A stretch of DNA of 64,000 nt from Marchantia polymorpha subsp. ruderalis (taxonomy: Eukaryota > Streptophyta > Marchantiopsida > Marchantiales > Marchantiaceae): assembly GCA_037833965.1 (NCBI GenBank), contig AP031357.1, positions 18,620,001 through 18,684,000 on the forward strand, given 5' to 3'. The notes beneath the pieces were generated by a model, which was given only the letters and a program-made list of their open reading frames with translations, was not told the origin of the DNA and searched no databases. Shown here one piece after another: positions 1 through 12,462 of this stretch; position 1 is the first letter of the stretch, and every line of letters begins with the position of its first letter. Position numbers and translations under genes: made by a program.

Positions 1-1170
1 TAGAATTGGCATGAGTATCCATCCTCTTGGCTTGATGTCACACCGCACCCAAAGTTGAAGCCGGTCAGAGATCATAGCGGTGGACAAATGCCTCTATCGG
101 CTTTAGGGATATGCAAGTTCAGCACGAGATCTGGATTGAACTTATCCCATTTACGGTTATCCGAGAGAGTCATCAGAAGCATTAGCGTACTGTATACCAA
201 AAGAGTGGAAGTCTGGGATACTGGTGACGACCACTAGGTCAACTTAATAGAGCTCGATAGTTTAGCACATTTCTACAGTGAGTCATTTCAGCAAGATCTC
301 GCAGAGTGCGTTCTCTAGCCATGGCGACTGACATTCGTCAGCAGAGCAGAGCCCATATATCATAACAAACCGAAAGATGCTGACGGGTGACTACGTCTTC
401 TGTGGTAGGAAACGTCATGATTATTGTTGCCACGTGGGGAAAGTACTTGCGTCTGACGAGTCAAGTTTCAAGGGCACTGATACAAAAATCCAGCGCTGTC
501 TTCTTGGTAAAGAATTTCACCGGTTGTCTAAGTCTAGTTTGACTCACCGATAGGACCTGGTATCATTCCAATGTGCGTTTGCTGTGCAGGTCCTCGTGGT
601 AAGGGAATCACTGTTTACCAGAAGTACTATTCTGAAAAGAGGGAGAATTTCCAAAAGAAGCCCAGAAAGGTTTGGCTTGTTCTATTCGCGGTCTCTATGT
701 TGAACTCTTCTGAATGTACGCTTTTTCCATACCCAGTGAACCGCACAGACCAAAGAGTCTGACTCGGCTTTGCTGATACCGCACAAGGCGTTCGTCCACG
801 CGCTGAACGCCCGGTCAACGCCGAGGGACACTGAACGGTGTGAGCATGAGGTTCAAGTGCTGTGTGGACCTGAGATTCCACGATTGGACGATACGCTTAA
901 AGAGTGGGCTGAGAGTGGAATTTTCAAATTGTCCATCAATCGAAACCGGAACAGAACTTGTAGCTTCTCTTCTTGTGAGATTCTCGGATTTTGATGTTAA
1001 GACTGCTGCTGGACTATCGAATGCGTATCGACAGCCACGAAGAGAACTTCGATAGTAGTTGATCACTGATTCTCATTTGCAAGGAGCCGACATCAAATGA
1101 CAAATGGTCAACTGACATCTTGTCCGGATATCCGAACGACCTGCTTCTAGAGTGGATCTTCAGGAGGGAT
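1..1170. other. No gene supported
   Basis: Only short open frames are present (for example 571-762 on the plus strand). They lack a recognisable domain, splice partners or a family resemblance. The base composition is mixed and not strongly AT-rich, so this may be the flank of a gene outside the window or the promoter region of the gene at 1493. Confidence 0.5.
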
Positions 1171-1175
1171 GGGAG

Positions 1176-1183
1176 TATAAAAT
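1176..1183 (+). promoter_or_regulatory. TATA box of the cysteine-rich secreted protein gene
   Basis: The octamer TATAAAAT lies about 310 bases upstream of the ATG at 1493. It would put transcription start near 1210 and leave a 5' leader of about 280 bases. No other good TATA match lies closer to the start codon. The link to this gene is inferred from position alone. Confidence 0.4.
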
Positions 1184-1492
1184 CTCCTACTTATCCGGGG
1201 GATTCACGTCGCGTCTCCTGTCTTGGATCAGTCACACATTAGCTACTTTGTCACACAACCATTGATTACATTCGAAGCGCATGAGTTTCGTTCGAATCCT
1301 CAAATGTAGCTGACAGGCGCGCATTAAAAAACCGAACAACTCTGAGGTTGGGTGCATTGCATTGTGCGCTAGACACACGGATCACCTGACTGAACTCCGA
1401 TCGAGATATCTTTCTCGAAGATTTGAGGACTAGCTAGACCGCAAAGCGTGCAGGGTCGATCAACTGTGAAATCGCAGCAGCCGCGTGCAAAA

Positions 1493-2376
1493 ATGGTCCT
1501 GAAGCGGAACAACTCGAATCTAGTCCTAGGAGCTGCTGTGTGCTTCTGCGTTGCTAGTGCCATGAGTCTCCTTATTGGCCATGTTTTCATTTCTGGTGAG
1601 TGCCGCGGCAGCTCGCATACACTTCAGTGATTTTGATTTTGGATCAGATGAAAGCGGCCACATATTCGCAAATCACGCTCGCATGCAATTCCCAGGCTGG
1701 TTGCATGTCAATGCTCGGTGGATCTCTCACTTTGCGACACCTTCTCAAAGATTTTCGTCGCTGACTGTGTTGCCTCTTCTATGACCCTGTAGGTGCTGGC
1801 TCCTCCATCTGCGTGCCTGGTTTAAGCATCCGGTGCGAGCCCAATGACAATGGCAGCCAGTATGTGCGATGTGGGCGGAATCAGAAGGTGGAAGATGTTC
1901 CTAAGGGCAAGATGTGTTACCAAGGAGCACTAATTTCCAGCGACATGAGACTACGCAGGTCGGCATTGATACCGAGCGACTGTCACAAAGCCAAGAGTCT
2001 CGGAGGAAATTCGACGAAAGCTTTCGACCTGAAATCGTGCTCCTGCTCGGCGTTGTGCACTGGGAAGAACCAGTGTGTATGCATGTGCAAGTCCCAAGCG
2101 TGGACAAACGTCAGGTGCACGAACGGCAAGACTTACGCCAGTGTAGCCCACGGTGACTGCTGCTTGGGAGGAGCTGGCCGATGCAAACAATTTCTGGACG
2201 GTTCCAGTGACATCTGGTGGTCCTGGTGGACTGAGAATGTGGATTTCGCTAGTGTTCTGATCCGATCCTCTTTTCGACAGATTTGCGACTATCTGCGTGA
2301 CCACTTCACCTTTCGTCCTTCGCTGGACGAAAATTCGTGCTGCACCCGCTCGAGCTCCAGCTGCAACCAGTGCTAG
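1493..2376 (+). CDS. Small secreted cysteine-rich protein, two exons
   Basis: Exon 1 is 1493-1595 and exon 2 is 1793-2376, with a phase-1 GTGAGT...TGTAG intron at 1596-1792. The predicted protein is 228 residues. Residues about 10-31 form a hydrophobic stretch that looks like a signal peptide, so the product is probably secreted. The rest holds about 20 cysteines, with clusters near SCSCSALC, QCVCMC, DCCLGG and a C-terminal NQC. The stretch RCTNGKTY followed by DCC resembles the core of Kazal-type protease inhibitor modules (Cys, then GKTY, then Cys), but the full spacing does not fit a textbook Kazal domain. A Trp-rich patch (IWWSWW) sits in the last third. The ATG at 1493 is chosen because it directly precedes the signal-like segment; no earlier in-frame ATG is near. 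A TATA box lies at 1176. The function is not known; an extracellular inhibitor or defence protein is only a guess. Confidence 0.6.
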
Positions 2377-2607
2377 ATATGTGGTAGTCTCGTGTATATT
2401 ATCAGGATGGTGCAATACAGTACCATAACTCCTCACCAACATTCAATAGATTAACAGGCTTCTCCATAGCCATCTGAAGCCCTTGTCAGAGGTAGATGAA
2501 GCGAGGCTCAATGAGTTATCCATCTCAAGGCTCGTGACCTCGTGGCGTGAACGGTTCAGGCCACGACTCAATTCCCCGTCCCCTCACGATCATGGATCCG
2601 CCGACAC

Positions 2608-2702
2608 CGGGTTCGGGTTCTACCCGAATCGACCCGAACCCGTTCGGGTTAAGGAGGTTAACCCGGCCGGGTTCGGGTTGAAGGTCGAACCCGACCCGAT
2701 CG
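2608..2702. repeat. GGGTTCGGGTT minisatellite-like quasi-palindrome
   Basis: Copies of CGGGTTCGGGTT and its complement AACCCGACCCG alternate within about 95 bases, so the segment can fold back on itself several times. It stands out by GC content from the AT-rich DNA that begins just downstream. An open frame through it (2483-2833) is low in complexity and I do not regard it as a gene. Confidence 0.6.
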
Positions 2703-2879
2703 GAGCCCTACCTGAACCCGTGCTCTGGAGATTAACTCTCTGGAAACGAGCGAAGGAAAGAACTCGAGGATCGAATGGGATCTTCAGTCAAACTGAAGGG
2801 GCCTACTCCGCGGCCGTGCATCAGCGGCGTTGAGCGAACTACAGAACTGGGAAACATCGACAGATTTGAACACAGTAAC

Positions 2880-5240
2880 TTGTGTCACCCATTGTTGGCC
2901 ATGGGATGGCCAGGTCCATGTATAGTTCTAGAAGAGTAGGTAGGTACTGTACATTGAAATATCGGGATTAGGCTAATGTAGCTTATTGTAATCTACTGAG
3001 CAATTTTGCTTCAAAATATATATCAGAGTTAATTCAAACCCACTTTGAGCTTTTCATCTCAAGAATGACATTCCTTCTACTTAAGAGTCTCATGCACATG
3101 ACAATAATTGAAAAACTTTGGTGTTTGTTAAGTATCTTGTAAACATGCATCAGACATAGACTTTAAAAACGTTTCAAAAGTTGATGTTTTGAATCAAATA
3201 CATTGTATTTTGGTGATTGCACATTCAATTTTTTATTTTTTTATTTCTATAATCAATTAAAACAAACTATACAGTAACATAAACTATTGAAATTTTTATT
3301 TATATTTTTGAATTTCTTTTATCAATGATTATTATGAAGTTTCCCAAAAAAAAAAACTTAATTTTTTTGCAAAGATTCTCATATCTTTGCAAAAAATTTA
3401 ATTTTTTTAATATTATTTTATATTACGTTACTATAAATGAATAGCAAGTTCAAAATAAAAGTAAAAATTTCACTCATTTTGAAAAAAAATAGAAATTTAT
3501 CATACAACATTTATTTCCAAAATTTGAAATCAAACCGGATAATTATCGCTTTTCACGTCAATCATGAAAATTTATGCTAAAATTGTTGTGTAGATTTTAT
3601 TTATAAAGGTCTAATTTTTATGATGTTATAATGTAATAAAGATAGCATTTTTGTTACAGGTTTAAATAAGAGAAAATTATTAGTCTGGATCAAAATATAC
3701 CGATGTTCTCATACACTTAATCTCAACAAACAATATTATGAACTTTTTTAAAATCCTATTATAAAGAATTTTTGCTTTAGCTCATAAAGTTGCTAAGAAT
3801 TAATGACTGGATTGAAAATGTTTTTTAAAAAAAAGTTAGAAAAATATTTATTGTGTTAGATTTTATCACACTCGATATATAATTGCAGCGCAAAATTTCA
3901 AAAGTGACTTACTGTAGAAAATTCTCAATAATTGATTTTTTAATATAAACTAGACCTAAATTGAGGCGGCGAAAGGTGAAAATCAATATAGTCTGTCAAA
4001 ATATATGAAGCAATCTCTTGTATGCTTGTATTTCAATGAATACCACTTTCAAGTGTTTAATATTGTCTATTTTAGCTCTTTATGAAATTTTTTATAAGTT
4101 TTTTAATAGAATGAAATATTTTTATTCACTGTAAAAAAATTATATTGAAAAACTTATTAATTAAAATTATGCTGCAAATCCTGATTGGATTGCATTGAAT
4201 ATCAAATTGATATAAATAAACATTTAATAACATTTTCACAAAAAATTTAGATGAAATTTGGTTCTTTTTCATCCAAATACATCACTTATCAAATTAATGG
4301 TAGCACAGTATCATATTTCTTGCAATGTTTAAAAATTATCATTTCTTCTCATTTGATTTACGTATGGATCGTGATTGCAAACATACAAATTTTCAAATCT
4401 ATTTGGAAATATTTGAAAAAAATTATCTTGACAAGTATATCCTAAGATATATATTAATTAACACTTTCAAAGATTTTAGTTTCGAAATAAATCAAAGTTT
4501 TACTACTTATAGTTTTCTACTAAGCCACTGTCAATAGTATAAATTTTTAAAAGATATCAGTACTTTTGCAATTTGATATTAATACAGAAATATTTCTTTC
4601 ATTATTTTTTATATAAAATTATCAATTAATTTTTTTATAAAAAAGTCATAAACATATTTTTTTTCCAAGTAAATCTTGAACAAATGCATATTTTTCCAAA
4701 AAATAGACCATATATCAATATATAATTTTATATAGAAATAAATAGAAGATTAATCCCAATTCAAGCATGATGCATAAAGTAAAATTTGTACTAATTCAAG
4801 CATTATGTAAAATATATTGCATAATGATACTACTAAAATGTATTTCAATATTTCATTAAATTTTTTCATTTTTTTATGGAAATTCATGAATCAATCTAAT
4901 GAATATTTAAAACCAGTTGAAAAATACATAAAACTATGGAAAAAAAACTATTTAACATTGAAAAGTATGCATAAAACTGATAACTTAAAACCTCCCAAGA
5001 TCATTTATGAACTTGAATCGAATATCTTTTATTATTTACTTTTGAAAATTGATAAAACGTCTGCATAAATAGTTAATATAAAAATTTTTGCTTTAGATTC
5101 CAATCAAAGTTATTGATAATCATAAATATTCTTGATTTAAAAAAAATCGATTTTTTTAAAATTATATAACATAATGATATTTTATAACTCAAGTCTTATG
5201 ATAAGTCAGGTTAGCTTCATCCTAGTTAAAGAAGCTGGTT
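2880..5240. other. AT-rich DNA, no gene
   Basis: This stretch is very rich in A and T with many poly-A and poly-T runs. Open frames are short and of AT-driven composition (Lys, Ile, Asn, Phe). I see no domain, RNA gene or clear element ends. Confidence 0.6.
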
Positions 5241-5244
5241 GAAC

Positions 5245-5419
5245 TGTTATTATAAAAAAAACAGTATACAGAAGCTCTTGATGTCAATGTTTAGGATTAT
5301 CACTTACTAAAGTCTTTGTATTCCTGTGTATGTAGTTTGTAGTGGTGAACTAGATATGTCCAGTGTATGTGTTGTTGGATTGACTATATGTTTTTGATGA
5401 GTTTGGATTTCTTATAACA
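5245..5419 (+). repeat. Possible short 5' LTR of a decayed retroelement, followed by a primer-binding-like site
   Basis: The segment opens with TGTTAT and closes with ATAACA, its exact inverted complement, as LTR ends do. It is followed at about 5421-5433 by TTGATATCAGAAT, close to the initiator-tRNA-Met primer site (TGGTATCAGA) used by many plant LTR elements, and then an ATGG. The flanking 5-mers differ, so it is not a simple solo LTR. No matching 3' LTR was found. It is treated as an old, broken fossil. Confidence 0.35.
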
Positions 5420-5683
5420 GTTGATATCAGAATAATGGATACAAGAACTGTTGTGAAATAGAAATTGATAAGTTTTTTGGTTATGTAGTAGTGGACCCAA
5501 TTGATTACCAATACAAACATAAGCTGATCATGGGATGAGTGTGAAATAGAAGAGAGAAAAGACGGAGTTTATATATGAAATATCATGACTACAACCAGGT
5601 TGCTTCTTGATATAGTAGGCGAGGCAGACCTGCGAGCCAGTTTGAAAACGGAAGGTGACGAGGCACATCCAATCACTAGTGGC

Positions 5684-5880
5684 GCAATGGGCATTTTTGG
5701 AGCGCACAGTACGAGAAGAAGAACAAACAATTTTGCGTATTCAGCATATTCAATTTCTAGATGTTGTTATTTTTCGATAACGATTGATGCGATGGGCATT
5801 TCTTGGAGCGCACATTATGAGAACAAAAAAAAAATTTTTCGCATATTCAGCAGATTCAGTTCCTAGATGTTATTCTCTTC
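5684..5880. repeat. Two tandem units of about 95-105 bases
   Basis: The unit beginning at 5684 (GCAATGGGCATTTTTGGAGC) recurs from 5789 (GCGATGGGCATTTCTTGGAG). Both run through a shared ATTCAGCA...TTC(C)TAGATGTT tail. The units have diverged by substitutions and small length changes. An open frame spans both (5585-5866) but it follows from the repeat and shows no family resemblance. Confidence 0.65.
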
Positions 5881-6542
5881 CGTGAAGTTATAATTGATTT
5901 TTCAATCATTTTTGTATCTTTTAGTTTGCCATGGTCTTTCATTTGAAACAGCTAGTTTTGGATTTCGATAATTGAAAAATTAGAGCATTGCTTTTGGGTC
6001 TGTGCATTGATTTCTAAATTATCTCTATCTTAGAATTCAAAAGCCTTCCGTCAAACGTTGTTCAAGAGTTGAGGGCATTTTTGCTGCATCTTCTTCTTCC
6101 TTCCTACCTTCTCCGGCCCGAAGTAGCATCAAGTAAGTTATTGTTGTCTTTTTGGCAGCAACGTCAAAAATCTGGAAGCAATGTCTTCGGCCACATAACC
6201 AACCAACAATGAAGCTCTTTGCAGGTCAATTTTGAGTCGCAAAACAGGAAAAACAGCGTGTGCTTTTCATCTTTCTAGAATACTCATCACATCTTTGCTT
6301 CATGTTGTCATGCAACTCCTTGTTCAAAATTTGATATCTTTTCTCAAAGATGCTGGGCTGCTTCATATTGATCATTTTTCAACACTTGCTGAAGTCTAGT
6401 GGAGAGATCCAACTGGCAGAGAATAAGCCAGAGCTCATCATTAAAATTCTCATTTTGCTCAACCAATGAACCGTGTTTTTGTGGTGTTCCACTCTTTCAG
6501 TTTCGTTGTCACCTTGACAAACTGAAGCAAGAGCCTAAGGAG

Positions 6543-6573
6543 CAATTTTGATGCTCCTTGAGCATCAAAATTG
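6543..6573. repeat. Perfect hairpin, 14-bp arms, 3-base loop
   Basis: Arms CAATTTTGATGCTC (6543-6556) and GAGCATCAAAATTG (6560-6573) are exact inverted complements around CTT. Confidence 0.8.
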
Positions 6574-7531
6574 TGGGCATCAACTTTTCCTCATCCTCGT
6601 ACAAGAAATCCAAACTAATCTTACTCTTTCTCCTCATGCTTTTTAATTGCTGGAAAGACTTGTTTTGCAAAGCAACAAATTTGAAGACTGAAATTTGCTG
6701 CTAAAATGCAAACGAAAGTTTAAATTTCGGTTTATGGTACTAGTGTTATTTTTCTTAATGTGCTACATATCTATAGTTACTTAACTTGCTCTTGGAGCTT
6801 TTTAATCAAGAATTCATTTTAATCTGTTCCTCAAAGACTAGTAAGAGTGCTAAAGTTGATGGAGATGAGATTTGACACGTACAAAAATTGAGCAGTATTA
6901 AGGAGTGTTTTTTTAACACATTTAGTGACTATGAACAAAATCTGTAGACGAAAAAATCTACAATTGGATATATGTTCATATTTGAAAGTGAATGCTTAAG
7001 TTGGAGATATATTTTGCAAAAGTGAAAAGTATAGTCAACAACGGAAGCTTAATATGCTGCAGAAGCAAAAACAATAAATTATTCTATTTGATGGAATATA
7101 CTTCTCACTTTCATGGACTTAATAGATGAAGTTTTCAATTTTCATTGTGAAAGTTAGAGATTATTACATCCTAATCAAAATCAAAAGATGTACATCAAAG
7201 TGATACACATCAACATTATATATCACTTTATCAGAAATGCAACTTAAAAAAAAAAATAGACTTGATTGACACTAAAATGAATCTAACTAATGCGTTGACC
7301 TGAATTTTTCCTTTGAAAGTTTGTGCTACTTTGCAAACTTTCATGATAAGCAAAACTAGCATTCTCTATTTTATTGATTAATATAATTTGCAAAATTCTT
7401 TCATTAGACATCAAGTGAAATGAAATATAATACTACTGGCATTATCTAAAGCAAGTAAATGATTGATCAATGCATAATAATAAATATGTGCCATTTCTGA
7501 TATACTTATAAACGCATATGTTGTTAAAATT

Positions 7532-7566
7532 TACTATATATATATATATATACACACATATATATG
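7532..7566. repeat. TA/CA dinucleotide microsatellite
   Basis: An alternating run of TA units passes into CACA and back into TATA. Confidence 0.8.
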
Positions 7567-7999
7567 TTTCTAATTAGATTGATGCTTGTAAATATAAAAT
7601 AGATATAATAGTTTGATCCATTTGTGCAATTAGCAATTATGATTGACATTATTTGATATTTGGAATCTGAAATTTTTTGAACCTTCGAATATGCAGAAGT
7701 AAGTAATATATGCATATCAAACTTAATAGAAAGATCCAAGATTGTGAAGTCTTTTAAATTGAAGCATTAAAAACAAAGATGATTTTCAAAGCAACTGATA
7801 CTTAAATGATAAGGATGAGAAATGAAAATATTGTAAGTTTTCATCTTTAGTTAATACCTTATATTAAAAAATATGTCAAACTTTCTATTCAGAATTCACA
7901 TCTGTAAATCATCACATGAATGTATAATTAATGATAGAATTTAGATATTTAAAATCGTTTGAACTTGAAAAAATTATAAAACTTGGAAAACATTATGTT

Positions 8000-8031
8000 G
8001 GTAGTGTTGTTGACAAATCAACAACACTACC
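8000..8031. repeat. Perfect hairpin, 14-bp arms, 4-base loop
   Basis: GGTAGTGTTGTTGA (8000-8013) and TCAACAACACTACC (8018-8031) are exact inverted complements separated by CAAA. Confidence 0.8.
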
Positions 8032-8444
8032 TCCTTAACCCGAACGGCTCTTCTGATTTGTTGTTGTTTGATTTTTAGGTTGACAATATGACCATCACTG
8101 TCAACAGGGCAAAAACGTTGAGTGCTTGAAGCATCAATGACTCAATGAAAATATTTTCTTCTGCTACGATAGTGAGCAAATATTCACTCCAAGTATTTTG
8201 AAATCAATCAATGTTACAAGTTTGTCTTTAATTTCTCAATATTATAATATTTTATCTACTTATGATGTATGTTGTTATGCTAATGTATTTGTCATAATAC
8301 ACAAATGATATTATTATATAATTATTATTTGTCTTATATAATACTTCAAGTTTATTATGACTTGATAGAAATTTATAATGACAAAAAATTTAAAAGAAAA
8401 AATAGCTGTAAGAGGAAAGATAAATATGGGAAGATGTAACACTA

Positions 8445-8857
8445 TGATTTGGAGATAAATTTATTTGAAGATGGAAACATAAACTTTGAAGATGAAAAAT
8501 ATCAACAATGTTTCTACTCTCCCTTATATAGCTCTTACCAACAAGTACAAGGAGATAAGATCTCATTCCCATCCTCCAATCCACTCTTAGGGGATTGATG
8601 ACATGGCGGATATACCTAAAGAGCACAAGGATTGCTGACGTGTTGCTACCAACTAACACACCAACTAGCACACTCATTACTTACCTAACGAGCACACGGA
8701 TTGATGATGTGTTGTTTCCAACTAACATACTAACTAGCACACTCAACTAGCAAAGAGATTGCTAACGTAACACTATAGATATTCCACTATTATCTACTCT
8801 ATTCATCTTGAGTAATCTCAACTTTAGATCTAACTAACTAAACATGGTTATAAACCA
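8445..8857 (-). repeat. 3' LTR of the Ty3/gypsy fossil
   Basis: It aligns by eye with 14094-14743 along its length, sharing for instance ACCAACAAGTACAAG and a CCAACTAACATACTAA-like stretch. The left edge starts TG and the right edge ends CA. A purine-rich tract (AAAAGGAGGG on the minus strand) lies immediately outside the CA end, where the polypurine tract is expected. Confidence 0.7.
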
Positions 8858-9768
8858 CCCTCCTTTTGAGATGCAACGTCTTTGTTGCATATACATTCAA
8901 ACTCCCGAACTATCAAAGATGCATTTGCTAAATTTTTAATTGATTCTCAAGTTGATTCATATAATGGGTAGTCTTTCCATTGAATCAAATAGTCAACCTT
9001 GGAATATTTATGACCTCGAATACGTTTCTTGAGTATCTTGTCTACCTCAAACTTTTCATGATCTGCTGTTAGGGTTAGAAGAGGAGGTGGTGCTAGTTGG
9101 TTGATTGTTTTGGTCGTGGTGCATGTTTTTGCAATCGTGACACAAAAAATACCGTATGTATTTTCATATGTGACGGAAGTTTCAACTTGTATAACACTTC
9201 ACCAACACGTTTCAAAACCAAAAATGGACCAATGAATCTAGAGCTCAACTTTGATGTTTCCACAAGAGACAAATTTGATGTAGATAACCAAACATGATCT
9301 CATACCTCAAAAATCATTTCTCTACGATGAACATCTGCACGTTATTTTTTCCGATTTTGAGCTATCACCAACTTCTCATTGACCTGATGTAGTCCTCGGT
9401 GAATATGCTCCACAAACTCGTTAAGTGCTGCAACTTTAGTCAAAAACTACTCTCCTTTTGGAAGTCGCATCAAACTTTAAGAAGTTATAGGATGATCTTC
9501 ATATATGATGTAAAATGGAGACATTTTTGTGGATGCATTATCAAAATTGTTATATGCAAATTCCACAAGTGACAAAATGATGTTTGGCATAAGGGTGTCT
9601 CACTCTTCTTGCTCTTCTAATGTGAATGCTCATAGCATATACTCTATATTTCTATTTGCACTTTCCATTTGTCCATCAATTTGAGTGTGGTAGACCGATA
9701 ACATTGTTAGTTTTATTTTGAAAAAACTAAACAAAGTTTTTCAAAATAAACTAGTAAAATGAATTCCT

Positions 9769-9960
9769 CTATTCGTGATTAACACTTTTGCTTAAGCCAT
9801 GATTCACAAAAATTACATCTAGATACAATTGAGCTAGGTGTGGATCTGTTACGGTTTTTGTGGTTGGTTTGATGTGAATTATCTTGCTCAATTTGTACAC
9901 AAAAATTACCACCGAATTATTTCCTAAAAAAGTCTTTGGTAACTCACATACGAGATACAT
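9769..9960 (-). pseudogene. Integrase-like remnant of the Ty3/gypsy fossil
   Basis: A short minus-strand open stretch reads like the integrase core of plant Ty3/gypsy elements (a run resembling VYKLSKIIHI and a later FVNHG). It is part of the broken element at 8445-14743 and is not a host gene. Confidence 0.55.
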
Positions 9961-11245
9961 GGTGACATGTTTTCACTGCTGTTTGGGGAATAAGAAGAAA
10001 CTGTAATAAAACCTCTGGTTTTTTATTATTTGCCCTATTTTTGTGATAAGTACCACAACTTCAAATGTATGACTCCACATCTCCACGTATTTTGAACCAA
10101 TAGTACACACGTTGTATGCTCTTCAAGGTTATTTCCACTCTCACATGACTTGCAATGAATGTGTCATGACATTCGGCCAAAATCATTGTGTGCAATTCTT
10201 GATCTTGTGGAATTCATATACGTTTTTTGTAGAACGTCAAACCTCAAGATTTCTCTACCAATCTAGTTTGTGATGCTCGAGTGATCTTTTCATCCTCCTT
10301 TGTGGCTTGTGTCATGTTGCTCCACCAATCAGCTTGAATTTTTACTTCTGCAATATGATTTAGACAAGACATGCGTGTGAGAGCATCTGCATGTTGCTTC
10401 TCATCCTACACATACACAATCTTCATGTTAAAACGTTGACGTCATTCTGTCCATCAAATTTTTAGTTTAAAAATATACTTCAGAGTTTTCAAATAAAAGA
10501 AGTAATTATGATTGGTCTCCAACACAAACTCTTTAATACTCAAATAATGCTTCCAGTGTTTAGTTGCCAACACGATGGCTAACTACTCTTGTTCTGTCAT
10601 ATGATAATTTTGTTTCGTTGCCACCAACTTTCGAGAATAAAAAGCAAATAAATGCTATCCATCTTACTATTTTTGTTGAAGAATGCCACTCACCGTTGTA
10701 CCTGATGCGTCAATTGTTAACTTGATAGAACAGATAGCATCATACTACTTGAGTATAGGTATGTGTAACAAAGCATCGTCAATGCTTGAAAAGTCAACTT
10801 ATGAGCTGTTTCTCATCTCCATTTTTTATCTTTCCCTAGCATGAAAGTCAAGGCATGAGTTAAGCAAGCAAAATCTTTCACAAATCTACGATACAATCGA
10901 GTGAGCCCAATAAAGCTCTTCAATTGAGTTTGATCAGATGCTATCCATTTCTTAATGACGTCTATCTTCCTTACTCATTACTTGGAATCCTATAACTGTA
11001 ACACTATGACCTAAATAATCTATTTTTGATTTGTCAAATTCACATTTTTAAGCTTTGACATACAATTGATTGTTTCTTCAAATAAAATACTCATTGTAAA
11101 TGGTGTCTATGATAACTCAAAGTTTTGCTATATATCAATATATCATCTAGAAAAACAATGACTGAATTATCTATATAAGGACAAAAGATATCATTCATCA
11201 ATTTCATGAGTAAAGCTGCTACATTAATGAGATCAAAATGCATCA

Positions 11246-11617
11246 TTAGATATTCAAAGTGGCCATACCTAGTACAAAAATCAGTTTTGTGGACATTTTC
11301 ACCTGTAATTCAAATTTGATTTTAGCCGTTCTCAAATCTAGCTTGATGAAGAATTTTGCTCCTTTAAGTTGATTAAACAAATAATCCATGCTATGTAATA
11401 GATATTTGTTTTTCATTGTATGCTGAATCAATTTCCGGTAGCAGATGCATAGTCTCATGGATCCATATTTCTTCTTCACAAAGATCACTAAACTTCCATT
11501 AGGTGAAATACTTGGTTGAATGAATCCCTTGGTTAACATTTTCTTCACTTGAGCTTTGCATTCTTTCAATTTTTTGAAGCCAAACAATATGGAGCTTTGC
11601 AAGTTTGTGTACTTCAA
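11246..11617 (-). pseudogene. Reverse transcriptase remnant of the Ty3/gypsy fossil
   Basis: The minus-strand translation shows hallmarks of the gypsy reverse transcriptase N-terminal half: GFIQPSISP, a [16 protein letters not shown] stretch equivalent to the KKDGSWRMCVDYRALN block, and FIKLDLR equivalent to FSKIDLRSGYHQ. It is a fossil fragment with no complete polymerase. Confidence 0.8.
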
Positions 11618-12420
11618 AGTATCACCTCAATCTTGTGATCTACTTGACTGTTTGGTGGTAATCCTACAGAAAGATCATCTGGAAAAACATTTTATACTCC
11701 TTAAAAATGTTGTTCAAAGATTCCGAGATACAAATTTTGTTTGTGGATCTAATAACTCTTATAAGTTAAAGTAAACATACATGATCTCTAGCATTAGATG
11801 TTTCATCCATCACAAAGAGGGATAAATTCTTCATCTGAGATTTAATTCTATCTCCATAGATCTTTCAACCATTACTTATTACCACTTTTTTTCTTCAATC
11901 TACATTCAGATTATATTGTTGCATCCATGGCATTCCAAGGATTATATTATAATGAGCCAAGAAAATTAATCTCTATTCGATACTCTATTTTTATCTACCT
12001 ATGGATAATTCTACACCCTGTGAAATTATTTTTATCACTTTAGTTTGCACATTTGGCAATTCAATTTACTCGCTCACATCTTTCATCAACATCAAATCTA
12101 ATTTCATAATAACACTATTTGATAAAATATTCTCTGTTGCTCCAAGATCTATCAGAATTTTCACCTTGTGTACTACCATCAAACCATATGTGACAAAGAG
12201 TTGAACTTGCTTCATATTCTTTTCATAAATTTTCAATCACTGACTTCTTCCAACCTTGACTTTTTTTTTTTTTTGTGGAACGACGAAGATCGCAAGGTAA
12301 ATTTATTGATGATCTTTGTTTCCATAAACTTTTTACTCCACCTCTTCATACTCTACCTTCCATGCTGTTGAATAATCGTTGCTATATGGGTCGTTCTCCT
12401 TGGGATGCCGGTCAAATTCG

Positions 12421-12462
12421 ACAAAATTTGACAATGTGACCTATTTTTCCACATGCATAACA
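12421..12462 (-). pseudogene. Gag zinc knuckle (CX2CX4HX4C) of the Ty3/gypsy fossil
   Basis: On the minus strand the residues CYACGKIGHIVKFC fit the retroelement nucleocapsid knuckle exactly in spacing. Its place between the primer site and the reverse transcriptase is as expected for gag. Confidence 0.75.

Larger units (their letters stand above)
5881..8444. other. AT-rich DNA, no gene
   Basis: No coding region is supported. It holds an alternating TA/CA microsatellite at about 7532-7566 and two perfect short hairpins (6543-6573 and 8000-8031). The less AT-rich part at 6000-6700 may be the decayed body of the retroelement that starts at 5245, but I recognise no retroelement motif there. Confidence 0.5.

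Noticed and set aside
571-762. Short open frame MCVCCAGPRGKG...
   Set aside because: It has no family resemblance, splice partner or promoter, and a length expected by chance.
1286-1297. tRNA B-box-like GTTCGAATCC
   Set aside because: No matching A box, cloverleaf or terminator lies around it.
5585-5866. Open frame of 93 codons
   Set aside because: It spans the tandem repeat at 5684-5880 and shows no domain; the repeat explains the open frame.
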